Assembly: GCF_000157915.1 (NCBI RefSeq)
Contig: NZ_EQ973643.1
Span: 542,093-597,872, forward strand
DNA from: Phocaeicola coprophilus DSM 18228 = JCM 13818
GTDB taxonomy: Bacteria; Bacteroidota; Bacteroidia; Bacteroidales; Bacteroidaceae
Direction: 5' to 3'
Length of the DNA: 55,780 nt
The position numbers were made by a program, and so were the translations under genes. Each line of letters opens with the position of its first letter. Positions within the stretch are counted from its first letter, which is position 1. The notes under the pieces are model-generated. The model made no database searches. It was not told the DNA's origin and worked only from the letters and a program-made list of their open reading frames with translations. Positions 55,363-55,780 of this stretch are shown here, piece by piece.

Positions 55363-55530
55363 AGTGCGAAACTTATGTAATACACGTTTCCTTGAGTTTT
55401 CGCACATATTGAAATATAAGGAATTACATTTTTACATTTAGTATAATATAATCAGAACTGTATCTTAATTATTAATTTCGCAAAAGCTACAGTTTAAATA
55501 TCTAGAAAACTGATACATATCTAAGAATCA
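55363..55530 (+). promoter_or_regulatory. CRISPR leader
   Basis: About 168 nt of A+T-rich sequence between cas2 and the first repeat. It starts with an inverted repeat, GTGCGAAA (55364-55371) and TTTCGCAC (55398-55405), that may end the cas operon. The promoter for the array and the integration signal are expected here, by position. Confidence 0.7.
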
Positions 55531-55780
55531 GTCGCACCCTGCGTGGGTGCGTGGATTGAAACATGTTTGTGTGATTTTTTACAAAACTAGCTTATTGTCG
55601 CACCCTGCGTGGGTGCGTGGATTGAAACTGAAAAGAATTGATGAACTCAAGGTGGTTTATCAGTCGCACCCTGCGTGGGTGCGTGGATTGAAACAGCTAG
55701 TTATTAACAGAACTGACGAAACAGAGGAGTCGCACCCTGCGTGGGTGCGTGGATTGAAACAAATCTAGACATAGAAGGAT
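55531..55780 (+). CRISPR. Type I-C CRISPR array, first four repeats (continues past window)
   Basis: Four identical 32-bp repeats at 55531-55562, 55597-55628, 55663-55694 and 55729-55760. Each begins GTCGCACCC and ends GTGGATTGAAAC, with a 7-bp CGCACCC/GGGTGCG stem around TGCGT. Three complete spacers are each exactly 34 bp (55563-55596, 55629-55662, 55695-55728), and a fourth is cut at the edge. Repeat length, stem and ATTGAAAC end fit type I-C, so the array belongs to the adjacent cas genes. The leader-proximal end is shown, so these are the newest spacers. Confidence 0.98.

Noticed and set aside
55547-55768. Open frame with repeated SHPAWVRGLK
   Set aside because: It is a translation of the CRISPR repeats; the 66-bp repeat-plus-spacer period keeps one frame open by chance.

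Overview
This window reads as chromosome from a Bacteroidaceae-type gut Bacteroidales (Bacteroides/Phocaeicola-like). The promoters carry the Bacteroidetes -7 motif TAnnTTTG, sometimes with an upstream TTTG/TTG about 19-21 nt away. Other lineage marks are a GH29 fucosidase with a CBM9-like partner, a CarboxypepD/beta-barrel outer-membrane receptor, a six-bladed beta-propeller lipoprotein and a peptide-exporter type HlyD. No rRNA, tRNA or transposase was seen. Species cannot be fixed from the sequence alone.

Layout. 1-553: N-terminal part of a HlyD-type exporter subunit running off the left edge. 980-5005 (minus): ilvE, then a subtilisin-like protease-xseA-xseB operon. 5166-7245 (plus): a MATE transporter and a cytidylate-kinase-like protein. 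7383-10470: a small secreted protein, a first polyphosphate kinase and a divergent YfcE-like phosphoesterase. 10541-11680: rfbB. 12080-15897 (minus): an SGNH-SGNH-MBOAT O-acetylation cassette. 15948-23270 (minus): a five-gene efflux operon (MFP-RND-OMF) that also holds an LpxA-like acyltransferase and a TetR regulator. 23686-27721 (plus): malic enzyme, a small membrane ORF and gdhA. 28028-31552 (minus): antiporter-tcdA-LolD-like ATPase. 31689-32699: asd. 32831-35254 (minus): CBM9-like protein and GH29 fucosidase. 35355-36313: Nudix hydrolase, then a short transcript with a 28-codon ORF and a terminator. 36370-40084 (minus): guanine-deaminase-like protein, beta-propeller lipoprotein, groEL and groES. 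40418-44356 (plus): outer-membrane receptor and rmuC. 44499-47616 (minus): Ppx/GppA phosphatase and a second polyphosphate kinase. 47727-55780 (plus): a complete type I-C CRISPR-Cas locus, cas3-cas5-cas8c-cas7-cas4-cas1-cas2, a leader and the first four repeats of an array that continues past the right edge.

How the parts work together. The CRISPR locus has every gene needed for adaptation (Cas1, Cas2, Cas4), crRNA processing and surveillance (Cas5, Cas8c, Cas7) and target destruction (Cas3), all with intact motifs. It is visibly more A+T-rich than the flanking genes, most of all in cas8c, which suggests acquisition as a unit. Polyphosphate metabolism is represented by two divergent PPK1 paralogues and one Ppx.

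The least explained material is intergenic. Two arrays of a 22-bp tandem repeat lie about 16 kb apart, each between convergent genes and in the same orientation relative to the gene ending beside it. A second dispersed element, with an exact 25-bp match, is shared by two convergent intergenic regions. Other points worth a look are the LpxA-like gene inside the efflux operon, the A8 tract at the probable start of the second PPK1, and the small free-standing transcript near 36 kb.
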